64,000 nt of DNA from Bacillus sp. AZ43. Lineage in GTDB: Bacteria; Actinomycetota; Actinomycetes; Mycobacteriales; Geodermatophilaceae. The position numbers were made by a program, and so were the translations under genes. This document shows positions 1 to 10,796 of this stretch, one piece after another; position 1 is the first letter of the stretch; every line of letters begins with the position of its first letter. The stretch is taken from contig SPQJ01000011.1 in NCBI GenBank assembly GCA_004570425.1, positions 1 to 64,000 on the forward strand, given 5' to 3'. The notes beneath the pieces were generated by a model, which ran no database searches, was not told the origin of the DNA, and saw nothing but the letters and a program-made list of their open reading frames with translations.

Positions 1-35
1 CGCTCTTCCTATCTCCTCCGCCCGTCGCCCCGCCC

Positions 36-1877
36 ATGGCCCCGCCGATGTGGCGACCGCCCGCCCCTCCCCCGCCGCGTGCGCCGCGGCGCCGGCTCAG
101 CCCGCAGCAGGTGCTGCTGGGCCTGGGCGCGCTGCTCGTCGTCGCGGCCGCGATCACCTTCGTCGCGGTCGCCTGGACCCGGTTCGGGCTCGTGTTCCAG
201 GCCGCCGTGATGGTGACCGTGACCGTGCTGGCCTGCGCGTCCTCCGCCTGGACGGCGCGGCGCGGCCTGCGGGCCACGGAGGAGGCGCTGGCCGCGGCGG
301 GGGCCGCCCTGCTCGCGATCGACCTCGGCGCCGCCCGCGCGCTCGGCCTGTTCCGGCTCGAGGACGTGCCGCTGCGCTGGTGGTGGGCGATCTCGTGCGC
401 CGTCGTCCTGCTCGCCGCCCTGGTCCTGGGCCGCCTCACCCGCTCGACCACCGTCTGGCCGCTGGCCGCCCTACTCGCCGCGCAGCCGCTGCCGTTCCTG
501 TTCCTGACCGGTGAGCTGGTCACCGGTCCGGCCGGCGTGGCCGTCGCCCTGGCCATGGCCGGGATCGACACCGTCGCCGCCCGCCGGCTGCGACCGGGCC
601 TGACGACGGTGGCCACCGTCCTGGCCGCCGCGCTCGCCCTGGCCGGCACCCTGGGCGGCCTCGCGACGGCGGCATTCGGCTCCCGGGCCGACTCCTGGAC
701 GGCGACGGGAGTGCTGACCGCCGCGGCGGCCGGAGCCCTGGTACTCGACCGCCGCTCCCGGCCCGTCACGTCCCCGTGGCCCGCGGAGACCGTGCCTGGG
801 GTGGCCGGCGCCGTGGTGGGACTGGCGCTCGCCGGGTCGCTGGCGACCTTCGGCGGCTCGGGGTGGTGGCCGGCGACCGGGCTGGGGCTCGCGGCGCTCA
901 CGGCCGCGGTGCTCGTCGCCCCGCGGGCCGCGCCGACCGCCGGTCTGGTCGCCGCGGGTGCCGCCCTGACCGTCGTCCACGCGGCGCTGCTGGCCGGCGA
1001 CCAGCGCTACGGCGAGCTGGCGGTCGTCGCGCTGGCGGCGACGGTCCCGGCCGTCCTCGCGGCGATCCTGCTGCCGCGGCTGCGTCCCGCCGCGACCGCG
1101 TTCGCGCTCCTGGCCCCGGCCGCGGCCGTGCTGCTGGCCCGCGCGGACGAGGTCCTCCGCGCGCCGGTCGCCGGCATCCTGCTGGCGCTGCTGGCCGCCG
1201 GCGCCTTCGGGGTGGCGACGCTGCGGGCGGGACGCACGGAGGAGTGGACGGCGGCCGCCTCGGGCGCGATCGCCGGCCTCGCCGCCGGGGCCACGAGCGC
1301 GGACGTGGGTGCCTGGGGGCAGGTGGCGGTCCAGCTCTCCATCGCCGGGGTCGCGGCCGGCGCGTACGCGGTCGTCGCCTCCCGGCGGCTGGTGGGCGTC
1401 GTGGCCGTCGTCGACCTGGTGGTGGCCTCGTGGATCGCGGTCGGCGGGGCCGGCGTCGAGACGCCGGAGGCCTACACGCTGCCGGCGGCCGTCGGTCTGC
1501 TGGTCGTCGCGCTGCCGCAGTTCCGGGCCGGTGCCCCGTCGTGGGCGGCCGAGGGGGCTCCGGCCGGCGTGGCCCTGGTCCCGTCGGCCCTCGTGGTGGT
1601 GATCGACCCGACGGCGCTGCGCCTGGTCCTCGTCATCGCCGCGGCGGTGGCGCTCACCGTCGTCGGCACCCTGCGGCACCGGCAGGCCCCGTTCGTGATC
1701 GGCGCCGGCGTGCTGCTGCTGGTGGCGATCGGCCGCCTCGGCCCGTACGCGCCGCTGCTCCCCCGCTGGGTCACGCTCGGCACCGCGGGGCTGCTGCTCC
1801 TGGTCGTGGGCGCCACGTACGAGCGTCGTCGCCAGCAGGCCCGGGAGGCGGTGGCCTGGGTCGCGCAGATGCGCTGA
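36..1877 (+). CDS. Polytopic integral membrane protein of unknown function (tandem copy 1)
   Basis: About 613 residues made almost entirely of Ala/Leu/Val/Gly-rich hydrophobic stretches, with roughly 16 or more predicted membrane segments after a Pro/Arg-rich N-terminus (residues 1-24). I recognise no catalytic motif. It is paralogous to the next gene: both have an RxxxPxQVLLG-type first helix, an ARxGLRxxEExLAA segment near residue 75, a YTLPAA motif about 480 residues in, and the same ending of paired helices plus a short basic tail. The ATG at 36 is the first Met in the window, but the frame is open to position 3, so the true start could lie upstream and the gene may be 5'-truncated. Function unknown. 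A transporter or a cell-envelope scaffold are both possible, and neither is supported by a motif. Confidence 0.7.
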   Translation: MAPPMWRPPAPPPPRAPRRRLSPQQVLLGLGALLVVAAAITFVAVAWTRFGLVFQAAVMVTVTVLACASSAWTARRGLRATEEALAAAGAALLAIDLGAARALGLFRLEDVPLRWWWAISCAVVLLAALVLGRLTRSTTVWPLAALLAAQPLPFLFLTGELVTGPAGVAVALAMAGIDTVAARRLRPGLTTVATVLAAALALAGTLGGLATAAFGSRADSWTATGVLTAAAAGALVLDRRSRPVTSPWPAETVPGVAGAVVGLALAGSLATFGGSGWWPATGLGLAALTAAVLVAPRAAPTAGLVAAGAALTVVHAALLAGDQRYGELAVVALAATVPAVLAAILLPRLRPAATAFALLAPAAAVLLARADEVLRAPVAGILLALLAAGAFGVATLRAGRTEEWTAAASGAIAGLAAGATSADVGAWGQVAVQLSIAGVAAGAYAVVASRRLVGVVAVVDLVVASWIAVGGAGVETPEAYTLPAAVGLLVVALPQFRAGAPSWAAEGAPAGVALVPSALVVVIDPTALRLVLVIAAAVALTVVGTLRHRQAPFVIGAGVLLLVAIGRLGPYAPLLPRWVTLGTAGLLLLVVGATYERRRQQAREAVAWVAQMR

Positions 1878-1905
1878 CCCGGGTGCCGGGCCCTGCCGGT
1901 CGCCC

Positions 1906-1917
1906 TACGGTGGGGAC
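1906..1917 (+). promoter_or_regulatory. Putative -10 element (TACGGT) for a leaderless start
   Basis: TACGGT at 1906-1911 is followed after 6 nt by the GTG at 1918. There is no Shine-Dalgarno sequence. The distance fits transcription starting at or next to the start codon. Confidence 0.4.
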
Positions 1918-3726
1918 GTGAGCCAGCCGGTCGAGACGGCGCCGCGCCCGCTCCTGCCCGGCCGCACCCGCCCGGTGCAGGTGCTGCTCGGCGTGGGCGC
2001 CGTGCTGCTGGTCAGCGCGGGAGCCACCGTGGCGTCGGCCTACGGCGGCGCGTCGGTGCGGCTCGTCCTGCTGGTCCTGGCCGCCGTCACCGCCTGGTAC
2101 TCGGTCGGCGCCGCACGGACGGGCCTGCGCAGCTCGGAGGAGACCCTCGCGGCCTCGGCCGCCGGGCTCGCCCTCGCGGGGGCCGACCTCGGCGGGCCGC
2201 TGCTGGAGGGCGACGCCGGGATCGCCGTCGTCCTCACCGCGCTGTTCCTCGTGCTGCGGCAGGCGGCACCCACCACCGCGACCTGGCCGCTGGCGGCCTG
2301 GGGCGCCGGCCAGCTCGGGGTGCTGCGCCTGCTGGACGGCGTCCCCGAGGCCCTGCGCACCGGGACCTACCTCGGCGTGGCGCTCGTGGGCCTGGTCATC
2401 GCGCTGTTCGGGCGCCCCTTCGTCGCGCGGATCGCGCTGCTCAGCACCGTCCCGTGGTGGGCGGCCGGGGTGGTCGCGGGTTCAGTGAGCACCTGGACCG
2501 ACACCGGCAGCGAGCAATGGCTGTCGGCCGCGCTCATGGTGGCGGCCGCCGCCGGTCTGCTGCTGGTGCGGCTCCGGGAGCCGCTCGAACCGCTGCTGGG
2601 TCCGCCGGTGGCGATCCCGGTGCTGGCCGGCCTGGTCGCGGGCGCCGCCGTCACCGGCGCCTGCTCCTCGCTCGGCACGTTCGCGGTGACGCTCACCGGC
2701 TACGCCGGCGTCCTGCTCGCCAACACGGCCGCGGCGACGCTGACCGGCTGGCGGCGCGGGCTCTTCCTCCCGGTCGCACTGGCCGCCGGGACGACGATGG
2801 CGCTGCTGTGCATCGGCCGGCTGGTCGGCGACGAACGCTGGTCGTCGCTGTCGCTGCTGCTCCTGCTGACGGCGCTGCCCACGGTGGTCGTGGCGGCCCT
2901 GCGCCGGGACGACCGCCCGGTGGCCCTGCCGGTGGCGATCGGCTGCCTGGGTGGCGCGGCCCTGCTGGCCATGCCGGACGGCCTGCTCGGGGCGGTCGAC
3001 GTCGCCGTCCTGCTGACCGCGCTCTACTGCGTGGCCATGGTCGTCGGGGCCGGGCTGGACCCGCCGTCCCGCCGGGCCACCGCGCGCGCGGCCGCCCTCT
3101 GCGCCGTCGCGGCCGCCGTCCTGCTGCGGACCCACGACGAGCGGACGACGCTGGCCGCGCTGCTCGCCGTCCAGGCCGCCTTCACGCTGAGCTGGGCGTG
3201 GCGGACCGGCCGCGGGCACACCGTCGACGACCCGATGCACCCGACCTCGGCGACCGCCTGGCGCGGCGGTGCGGTGCAGCTCGTGGCCGCCAGCTGGTTC
3301 TTCGCCGCTGCGGCCGACCTCGCGGCCGTCGAGTGGTACACGCTCCCCGCGGCGGCGGGCCTGCTGATCGCGGCCGGTCCGCGCCTGGCGCACGGCGACT
3401 CGTGGCCGGCGTGGGGGCCGGGGCTGCTCGTGGCCGCGCTGCCCTCGACCGTCCTGGCGGTGACGACGTCGCACGGCACCCGCGCCATCGCGGTGCTGCT
3501 GGTCGCGGCCGCCGTGATGGTGGCCGGCGCGCGGACCGGTGTGCGCGCGCCGCTGATGGTCGGGGCCGGAACCGCGCTGGCGGTGGGCCTCGGCTTCACC
3601 GTCCGGGCTCTGCCCTGGCCGCTGGCGACCGCGCTGGTCGTCGGCTGCGCGCTGCTCGCGCTGGGCGCCCGCCGGGAACGCCACCCGGTCGCCGGCTTCG
3701 GCGCCCGCCTCGCCGACCTGCGCTGA
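1918..3726 (+). CDS. Polytopic integral membrane protein of unknown function (tandem copy 2)
   Basis: 602 residues, GTG start. It is a diverged tandem paralogue of the preceding gene, with the same first helix (PVQVLLGVGAVLL), GLRSSEETLAA near residue 63, YTLPAAAGLLIAAGP in the C-terminal third and terminal paired helices. Polytopic throughout, with no recognisable enzyme motif. The start is supported by the -10-like TACGGT 6 nt upstream and by the hydrophilic N-terminal 18 residues preceding the first helix. The 40-nt gap after copy 1 with its own promoter-like element suggests it can be transcribed separately. It converges on the suf operon across a large hairpin. Function unknown. Confidence 0.75.
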   Translation: MSQPVETAPRPLLPGRTRPVQVLLGVGAVLLVSAGATVASAYGGASVRLVLLVLAAVTAWYSVGAARTGLRSSEETLAASAAGLALAGADLGGPLLEGDAGIAVVLTALFLVLRQAAPTTATWPLAAWGAGQLGVLRLLDGVPEALRTGTYLGVALVGLVIALFGRPFVARIALLSTVPWWAAGVVAGSVSTWTDTGSEQWLSAALMVAAAAGLLLVRLREPLEPLLGPPVAIPVLAGLVAGAAVTGACSSLGTFAVTLTGYAGVLLANTAAATLTGWRRGLFLPVALAAGTTMALLCIGRLVGDERWSSLSLLLLLTALPTVVVAALRRDDRPVALPVAIGCLGGAALLAMPDGLLGAVDVAVLLTALYCVAMVVGAGLDPPSRRATARAAALCAVAAAVLLRTHDERTTLAALLAVQAAFTLSWAWRTGRGHTVDDPMHPTSATAWRGGAVQLVAASWFFAAAADLAAVEWYTLPAAAGLLIAAGPRLAHGDSWPAWGPGLLVAALPSTVLAVTTSHGTRAIAVLLVAAAVMVAGARTGVRAPLMVGAGTALAVGLGFTVRALPWPLATALVVGCALLALGARRERHPVAGFGARLADLR

Positions 3727-3729
3727 AGA

Positions 3730-3801
3730 CGCTTCTGGGGTGTACCTCGTGCCCGTGGAGTTCTGCAGAACCCCGAGAGCGGGAGGAACACCCCAGAAGC
3801 G
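3730..3801. terminator. Large imperfect hairpin with embedded palindrome between convergent genes
   Basis: Arms 3730-3747 and 3784-3801 are inverted repeats with 17 of 18 positions matching. The 36-nt interior holds a perfect 12-bp palindrome GTTCTGCAGAAC (3760-3771). It sits between the ends of the membrane-protein gene and sufT, so a bidirectional terminator is the simplest reading; a small repeat element is the alternative. Confidence 0.55.
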
Positions 3802-3814
3802 GAGCCGAGAAGCG

Positions 3815-4207
3815 CTACACCCGGAAGCCCAGGGCGCGGAGCTGCTCGCGACCGTCGTCGGTGATCTTGTCCGGGCCCCACGGCGGCATCCAGACCCAGT
3901 TGATGCGGATGTCGTCGACCAGGCCGGGGCCGGGGCCGCCGGTGAGCGCCTGGCGGGCCTGGTCCTCGATGACGTCGGTCAGCGGGCAGGCCGCCGAGGT
4001 CAGCGTCATGTCGATGATCGCGACGTTGTTGTCGTCGACGTCGAGGCCGTAGACCAGGCCCAGGTCGACGACGTTGACGCCGAGCTCGGGGTCGACGACG
4101 TCGCGCATGGCCTCCTCGACGTCCTCGATGAGCGCCGACTTGTAGGCCGGCAGGTCGCCGGGCGCCCCGTCGGTGGCGGGCGTCGCGTTCTCGGTGGTCT
4201 CGCTCAT
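3815..4207 (-). CDS. sufT: Metal-sulfur cluster assembly factor (MIP18/DUF59 family, SufT-like)
   Basis: 130 residues, last gene of the suf operon. The DUF59/MIP18 fold is seen in the VxDPELGVNVVDLGLVYGL stretch (about residues 36-55), the TLTSAACPLTD segment with the family cysteine (about 70-80), and the C-terminal WVWMPPWGPDKI motif. SufT-type proteins help Fe-S maturation of target enzymes in the cytosol. The ATG at 4207 was chosen over an upstream extension because it gives the TGATG one-base overlap with the sufU stop, typical of translational coupling, and matches the family N-terminus. It is followed by the 3730-3801 hairpin. Assignment secure; exact clients unknown. Confidence 0.9.
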   Translation of the reverse strand: MSETTENATPATDGAPGDLPAYKSALIEDVEEAMRDVVDPELGVNVVDLGLVYGLDVDDNNVAIIDMTLTSAACPLTDVIEDQARQALTGGPGPGLVDDIRINWVWMPPWGPDKITDDGREQLRALGFRV

Positions 4208-4659
4208 CAGTTGCTGCCTCCCCAGGCTCGGGCGGACGCGTCCTTCAACGCCATCCAGCTCATCAGGGCGCACTTGATGCGCGCGGGGTACTTCGAGACG
4301 CCGGCGAACGCGACGGCGTCCTCCAGCTCGTCCTCGAGCTTCTCGGCGACCGCCGGGTCGCCCTTGGCCTGCATGAGCGTCATGAAGTGCTCGCCGGTCT
4401 GCAGCGCCTCGGGCACCGTCTTGCCGATCACGAGGTCGTACATGGCCGAGATCGACGCCTGGCTGATCGAGCAGCCCATGCCCTCGTAGGACACGTCGGC
4501 GATCGTGTCGCCCTCGACGTGCAGCCGCAGGGTCACCTCGTCACCGCAGGTCGGGTTGACGTGGTGCACCTCGGCCTCGAACGGCTCGCGCAGACCGCGG
4601 CCGTGCGGGTTCTTGTAGTGGTCCAGGATGATGTCCTGGTACATCGACTCGAGCTGCAT
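4207..4659 (-). CDS. sufU: SufU, zinc-dependent sulfurtransferase of the SUF system
   Basis: 150 residues. The zinc/sulfur-binding set is complete: Cys38 and Asp40 (NPTCGD), Cys63 (GMGCSIS) and Cys130 (RIKCAL). SufU accepts persulfide sulfur from SufS and passes it to the SufBCD scaffold. It lies 10 nt downstream of sufS and overlaps sufT by one base, so it is cotranscribed with both. Length and motif spacing, including the 18-22 residue insert between Cys63 and Cys130 typical of SufU rather than IscU, support the name. Confidence 0.95.
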   Translation of the reverse strand: MQLESMYQDIILDHYKNPHGRGLREPFEAEVHHVNPTCGDEVTLRLHVEGDTIADVSYEGMGCSISQASISAMYDLVIGKTVPEALQTGEHFMTLMQAKGDPAVAEKLEDELEDAVAFAGVSKYPARIKCALMSWMALKDASARAWGGSN

Positions 4660-4669
4660 CAGATGCGCC

Positions 4670-6762
<2,093 letters not shown>

Positions 6763-6777
6763 TCTTCTTCTCGCTCC

Positions 6778-7131
6778 TCAGTTGCCGGCCGCGAGGGGAA
6801 GGCGGCCGTCGGACTCGGTGTCGACGAGCACGTCCTCCCCTTCCACGCGGACGGGGTAGACGTCGACCGGCTCGGTGGCCGGCAGGTTGGTGGGCTCGCC
6901 GGTGCGCAGGTCGAAGCACGACCCGTGCAGCCAGCACTCGATGGTGGGGGCGCCGTCGAGGGTCTCGACGTCGCCCTCGGACAGGGGCACCTCGGCGTGG
7001 GAGCAGAGGTCCTGGATCGCGTAGACCTCGCCCTCGTAGCGGACGACGGCGACGTCGACGTCGGAGAGCTCGACCCGCAGGGAGCCGTTCTCCGGGACGT
7101 CGGACAGCGCGCAGACCCGCTCGAACGCCAT
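6778..7131 (-). CDS. Rieske-type [2Fe-2S] ferredoxin inside the suf operon
   Basis: 117 residues, a single Rieske domain. The cluster ligands are visible as Cys43-x-His45 and Cys66-x2-His69, giving the CxH...CxxH pattern of NirD/dioxygenase-ferredoxin-type proteins. No membrane segment. It is encoded between sufD and sufC, one base after the sufD stop (TGA-C-ATG), an arrangement known in actinobacterial suf operons. A role as electron donor in cluster assembly or as a client is inferred from location only. The start ATG 7131 gives the full domain with the usual short N-terminus (MAFERV). Confidence 0.9.
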   Translation of the reverse strand: MAFERVCALSDVPENGSLRVELSDVDVAVVRYEGEVYAIQDLCSHAEVPLSEGDVETLDGAPTIECWLHGSCFDLRTGEPTNLPATEPVDVYPVRVEGEDVLVDTESDGRLPLAAGN

Positions 7132-7132
7132 G

Positions 7133-8431
7133 TCAGGCCACCTCGACCGGCTGCTCGTCGAGGTCGGGCAGCGCGCCGAGACGGGCCTCGATGGTGCGCA
7201 TGAGGCGGTCCTGCAGACCGTCGATGCCGATGTGCTGGACGACGTCGGCGAAGAAGCCGCGCACGACCAGGCGGCGGGCGGTCTCGGCGTCGATGCCGCG
7301 CGAGCAGAGGTAGAACAGCTGCTCGTCGTCGAACCGGCCGGTGGCGCTGGCGTGGCCGGCGCCGACGATCTCGCCGGTCTCGATCTCCAGGTTGGGCACC
7401 GAGTCGGCGCGGGCGCCGTCGGTGAGCACCAGGTTCCGGTTGAGCTCGTAGGTGTCGGTGCCGGTGGCCGACGGGCGGATGCGGACGTCGCCAATCCAGA
7501 CCGTGCGGGCGCCCTCGCCCTGCAGCGCGCCCTTGTAGAGGACGTTGCTGCGGCAGTTCGGGACGGCGTGGTCGACCCAGAGCCGGTGCTCCTGGTGCTG
7601 CGTCTCGTCGGAGAAGTAGACGCCGTACAGGTCGGCCGAGCCGCCGGGGCCGGCGTACTGCACGTTGCTGACCAGGCGCACGAGGTCCCCGCCGAGGGTG
7701 ACCACGATCTGCTTGAACGTCGCGTCCCGGCCGACGACGGTGTCGTACTGGCCGCCGTGGACGGCGCCGGGCGCCCAGTCCTGGACGGAGACGACGGTGA
7801 CGTCGGCGCCGTCGCCCACGAGGACCGCGACCCCGCCGGAGTACTTGGCCAGGCCGGTGTGGTCGAGGACGATCGTCGCCTTGGCGAACGCGCCGACCTC
7901 GACGACCAGCTGGCCCCACACGACGTCGTCCGAGCCGGTGCCGGCCAGGCCGAGCACGGCCGGCCGGTCGAGCTGGGCCTCCTTGGCCACGCGCAGCACC
8001 GCGGCGCCGCCGGCGCGCTGGCGGGTCAGCGCGGCCAGCCGGTCGACCGGCTCGGGCAGCCCCTTGAGCAGCGGGTCGCCCGCCTCGACGCTGGTCAGCT
8101 CGACGCCCTCGGGGAGGTCCGTCGTCCAGGCCAGGTGGGCGTCGGACGGCGCGCCGTCCAGCAGGGCGCGGACCCGCTTCATGGGGGTGAAGCGCCAGTC
8201 CTCCTCGCGGCCGGTCGGGACGCCGAAGGCGTCCGGGTCGGTCGAGGTGAACCGCTCGGCCGGGGAACCGGTGGGCGTCGTGCCGCCGTGCGAGTGCGCG
8301 CCGGGGGCGACCCCGGTCGAGTCGGCCGGCGTGGTGGGCGGGCCGGCCTGCGTCCCGACGCCCTCGCCGAAGAGCTCCCCGGCGAGGACGGCGGACTCGG
8401 TGGTCAGACCAGTGGTGTTCGAGTCGGTCAT
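7133..8431 (-). CDS. sufD: SufD, Fe-S cluster assembly scaffold subunit
   Basis: 432 residues. The N-terminus (1-75) is Gly/Thr/Ser-rich and poorly conserved, followed by the REEDWRFTPMKR entry motif (about 75-86) and the right-handed beta-helix core shared with SufB, ending in a C-terminal helical domain with LFYLCSRGID. SufD pairs with SufB and SufC in the SufBC2D complex. ATG overlaps the sufB stop by one base (TGATG). Typical length for actinobacterial SufD. Confidence 0.93.
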   Translation of the reverse strand: MTDSNTTGLTTESAVLAGELFGEGVGTQAGPPTTPADSTGVAPGAHSHGGTTPTGSPAERFTSTDPDAFGVPTGREEDWRFTPMKRVRALLDGAPSDAHLAWTTDLPEGVELTSVEAGDPLLKGLPEPVDRLAALTRQRAGGAAVLRVAKEAQLDRPAVLGLAGTGSDDVVWGQLVVEVGAFAKATIVLDHTGLAKYSGGVAVLVGDGADVTVVSVQDWAPGAVHGGQYDTVVGRDATFKQIVVTLGGDLVRLVSNVQYAGPGGSADLYGVYFSDETQHQEHRLWVDHAVPNCRSNVLYKGALQGEGARTVWIGDVRIRPSATGTDTYELNRNLVLTDGARADSVPNLEIETGEIVGAGHASATGRFDDEQLFYLCSRGIDAETARRLVVRGFFADVVQHIGIDGLQDRLMRTIEARLGALPDLDEQPVEVA

Positions 8432-9876
8432 CAGCCGACGGCACCTTCCATCTGCAGCTCGATGAGCCGGTTGAGCTCGAGGGCGTACTCCATGGGCAGC
8501 TCGCGGGCGATCGGCTCCACGAACCCGCGCACCACCATGGCCATGGCCTCGTCCTCGGACAGGCCGCGGCTCATCAGGTAGAAGAGCTGGTCCTCGCTGA
8601 CGCGGGAGACCGTCGCCTCGTGGCCCATGGCCACGTCGTCCTCGCGGACGTCGACGTAGGGGTAGGTGTCCGACCGGCTGATCGTGTCGACCAGCAGGGC
8701 GTCGCACTTCACCGTGGACTTCGACCCGTACGCGCCCTCGTCGACCTGGACCAGGCCGCGGTAGGAGGTGCGGCCGCCGCCACGGGCCACCGACTTCGAC
8801 ACGATCGTCGAGGAGGTGTGCGGCGCGGCGTGCACCATCTTGGCGCCGGCGTCCTGGTGCTGGCCCTCGCCCGCGAAGGCGATCGACAGGACCTCGCCCT
8901 TGGCGTGCTCGCCGGTCATCCACACGGCCGGGTACTTCATCGTCACCTTGGAGCCGAGGTTGCCGTCGACCCACTCCATGGTCGCGCCCTCGTGGGCCAC
9001 GGCCCGCTTGGTGACCAGGTTGTAGACGTTGTTCGACCAGTTCTGGATGGTCGTGTACCGGCAGCGCGCGTTCTTCTTGACGATGATCTCGACGACCGCG
9101 GAGTGCAGCGAGTCCGACTTGTAGATCGGCGCGGTGCAGCCCTCGACGTAGTGCACGTAGGCGCCCTCGTCGACGATGATCAGCGTCCGCTCGAACTGGC
9201 CCATGTTCTCGGTGTTGATCCGGAAGTAGGCCTGCAGCGGGATCTCGACGTGCACGCCCTTCGGCACGTAGATGAACGAGCCACCGGACCAGGTCGCGGT
9301 GTTCAGCGCGGCGAACTTGTTGTCGCCGGACGGGATGACCGACCCGAAGTACTCGCGGAAGAGGTCCTCGTGCTCCTTCAGCGCCGTGTCGGTGTCGAGG
9401 AAGATGACGCCCTGCTCCTCGAGGTCCTCGCGGATCTGGTGGTAGACGACCTCGGACTCGTACTGCGCGGCGACACCCGCGACCAGCCGCTGCTTCTCCG
9501 CCTCGGGGATGCCCAGCTTGTCGTAGGTGTTCTTGATGTCCTCGGGCAGCTCGTCCCAGGAGGTCGCCTGCTTCTCCGTGGAGCGCACGAAGTACTTGAT
9601 GTTCTGGAAGTCGATCCCCGAGAGGTCCGAGCCCCAGTCGGGCATGGGCTTGCGCTCGAAGAGCTTCAGGGCCTTGAGACGGCGCTCGAGCATCCACTCG
9701 GGCTCGTCCTTGCGGCGCGAGATGTCGCGGACGACGTCCTCGTCGATGCCGCGGCGCGCGGAGGCCCCGGCGACGTCGGCGTCCGCCCAGCCGTACTCGT
9801 AGCGGCCGAGCTGCTCGATCTGCTCGTCCTGCGTCAGCGGCTGCGCCGTCGTGGCTGCCGGCTGCGTGCTGGTCAT
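8431..9876 (-). CDS. sufB: SufB, Fe-S cluster assembly scaffold subunit
   Basis: 481 residues. N-terminal helical region with YEYGW near residue 28, then the beta-helix core containing EGCTAPIYK, and the C-terminal [15 protein letters not shown] segment typical of SufB. No intein is present, unlike many mycobacterial SufB proteins. The ATG overlaps the sufR stop by 4 nt (ATGA), so repressor and scaffold are translationally coupled. SufB is the site of nascent cluster assembly in the SufBC2D complex. Confidence 0.96.
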   Translation of the reverse strand: MTSTQPAATTAQPLTQDEQIEQLGRYEYGWADADVAGASARRGIDEDVVRDISRRKDEPEWMLERRLKALKLFERKPMPDWGSDLSGIDFQNIKYFVRSTEKQATSWDELPEDIKNTYDKLGIPEAEKQRLVAGVAAQYESEVVYHQIREDLEEQGVIFLDTDTALKEHEDLFREYFGSVIPSGDNKFAALNTATWSGGSFIYVPKGVHVEIPLQAYFRINTENMGQFERTLIIVDEGAYVHYVEGCTAPIYKSDSLHSAVVEIIVKKNARCRYTTIQNWSNNVYNLVTKRAVAHEGATMEWVDGNLGSKVTMKYPAVWMTGEHAKGEVLSIAFAGEGQHQDAGAKMVHAAPHTSSTIVSKSVARGGGRTSYRGLVQVDEGAYGSKSTVKCDALLVDTISRSDTYPYVDVREDDVAMGHEATVSRVSEDQLFYLMSRGLSEDEAMAMVVRGFVEPIARELPMEYALELNRLIELQMEGAVG

Positions 9877-10679
9877 GCGGGCGTCCTCTCCCGGTCGTTC
9901 GTGGGGGTGCTGCTGGTGGACGATGCGGTGCGCGCGCGGCGCGCTCCTCGCTCACCTGGTACAGGGCGTTCGGGGGCCGTTCTGTTCCCCGGACGCACCG
10001 GTCCGGGGATGTGTGTGGTGCAGATCCCGTCGCCGTGGGCGATCGTGGCCAGCCGCTGCACGTGGGTGCCCACGAGGCGGCCGATCACCGCGGTCTCGAC
10101 CTCGCACAGCTGGGGGAACTCCGCGGCCACGTGCGCCACCGGGCAGTGGTGCTGGCAGAGCTGCCCCCCGCCGGAGATCGCCGAGGCCGTGGCAGCGTAG
10201 CCCTCGGCGGTGAGCGCGGCGGCGAGGGCCTGGGCGCGGTCCACGGGCTCACCGGGGCGGGCGCTGAGGGCCTGCTCGACCGCGCTGGAGGCGCGGGCCT
10301 CGAGCCCGGCGAGCTGCTGCTCGGCGACGGCACGGACGGCGTCGGGACCTCCCACGGCCGCGATGTGGCGCAGCGCCGTCAGCGCCAGGTCGTCGTAGGC
10401 GTGCGGGAACGAGTCCCGGCCGGCGTCGGTGAGGTGGAACCGGCGGGCGGGGCGACCGCGGCCGCGGTGGGCATCGCGCGCGAGACGCTCCTCGAGCCGG
10501 CCGGCGGCGACGAGCGAGTCCAGGTGCCGGCGGACGGCGGCCGGCGAGATGCCCAGCCGGTTCGCGAGCTCGGTGGCGGTCTGCGGGCCGTGCTCCATCA
10601 GCAGGGCGCTCACGCGGTCGCGCGTGCGCCGGTCGTCGGCGACCGCCGACGGACGCGGGGATGCCACAGCGCTTTCCAC
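9873..10679 (-). CDS. sufR: SufR-type Fe-S-sensing transcriptional regulator of the suf operon
   Basis: 268 residues. N-terminal winged helix-turn-helix (about 21-80: [21 protein letters not shown] then a basic GRGRPARRF wing), then a sensor domain with Cys175, Cys179, Cys192 and Cys220 (CQHHC, LCEV, GICTT) suited to bind an Fe-S cluster. SufR proteins repress the suf operon when cluster-loaded. First gene of the operon and divergent from ctaA. GTG at 10679 is the chosen start; a GTG 4 codons further in (10667) is an alternative. The last 45 residues are Arg/Thr/Ser-rich and probably disordered. Confidence 0.9.
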   Translation of the reverse strand: MESAVASPRPSAVADDRRTRDRVSALLMEHGPQTATELANRLGISPAAVRRHLDSLVAAGRLEERLARDAHRGRGRPARRFHLTDAGRDSFPHAYDDLALTALRHIAAVGGPDAVRAVAEQQLAGLEARASSAVEQALSARPGEPVDRAQALAAALTAEGYAATASAISGGGQLCQHHCPVAHVAAEFPQLCEVETAVIGRLVGTHVQRLATIAHGDGICTTHIPGPVRPGNRTAPERPVPGERGARRARTASSTSSTPTNDRERTPA

Positions 10680-10696
10680 AACACGAGTGTGTCCTA
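10676..10696 (-). promoter_or_regulatory. suf operon promoter/operator candidate
   Basis: On the minus strand a -10-like TAGGAC (10696-10691) is followed by ACACT-CGTGT-TGTGG (10690-10676), which overlaps the sufR GTG start. As I recall, the mycobacterial SufR operator is ACACT-N5-TGTGA; this site matches 9 of those 10 fixed bases. Function is inferred. Confidence 0.4.
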
Positions 10697-10784
10697 TTTC
10701 GGGAACGCCGCAAGCAAGGGATACCTAAGAAGCAGCCCCCTGGGGGACGGTTCGTGAGCAGCCTCACGCGGGGACGCCACCGCA

Positions 10785-10796
10785 TAGCATTCGGAC
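10785..10796 (+). promoter_or_regulatory. Putative -10 (TAGCAT) for ctaA, leaderless
   Basis: TAGCAT at 10785-10790 stands 6 nt before the ctaA GTG at 10797. No Shine-Dalgarno sequence is present between them. Confidence 0.4.

Noticed and set aside
471-1679. Long open frames antisense to the membrane protein genes (also at 2482-3684 and 776-1921)
   Set aside because: Arg/Gly/Gln/Asp-rich low-complexity translations typical of shadow frames in GC-rich DNA; the opposite frame encodes coherent hydrophobic helices.
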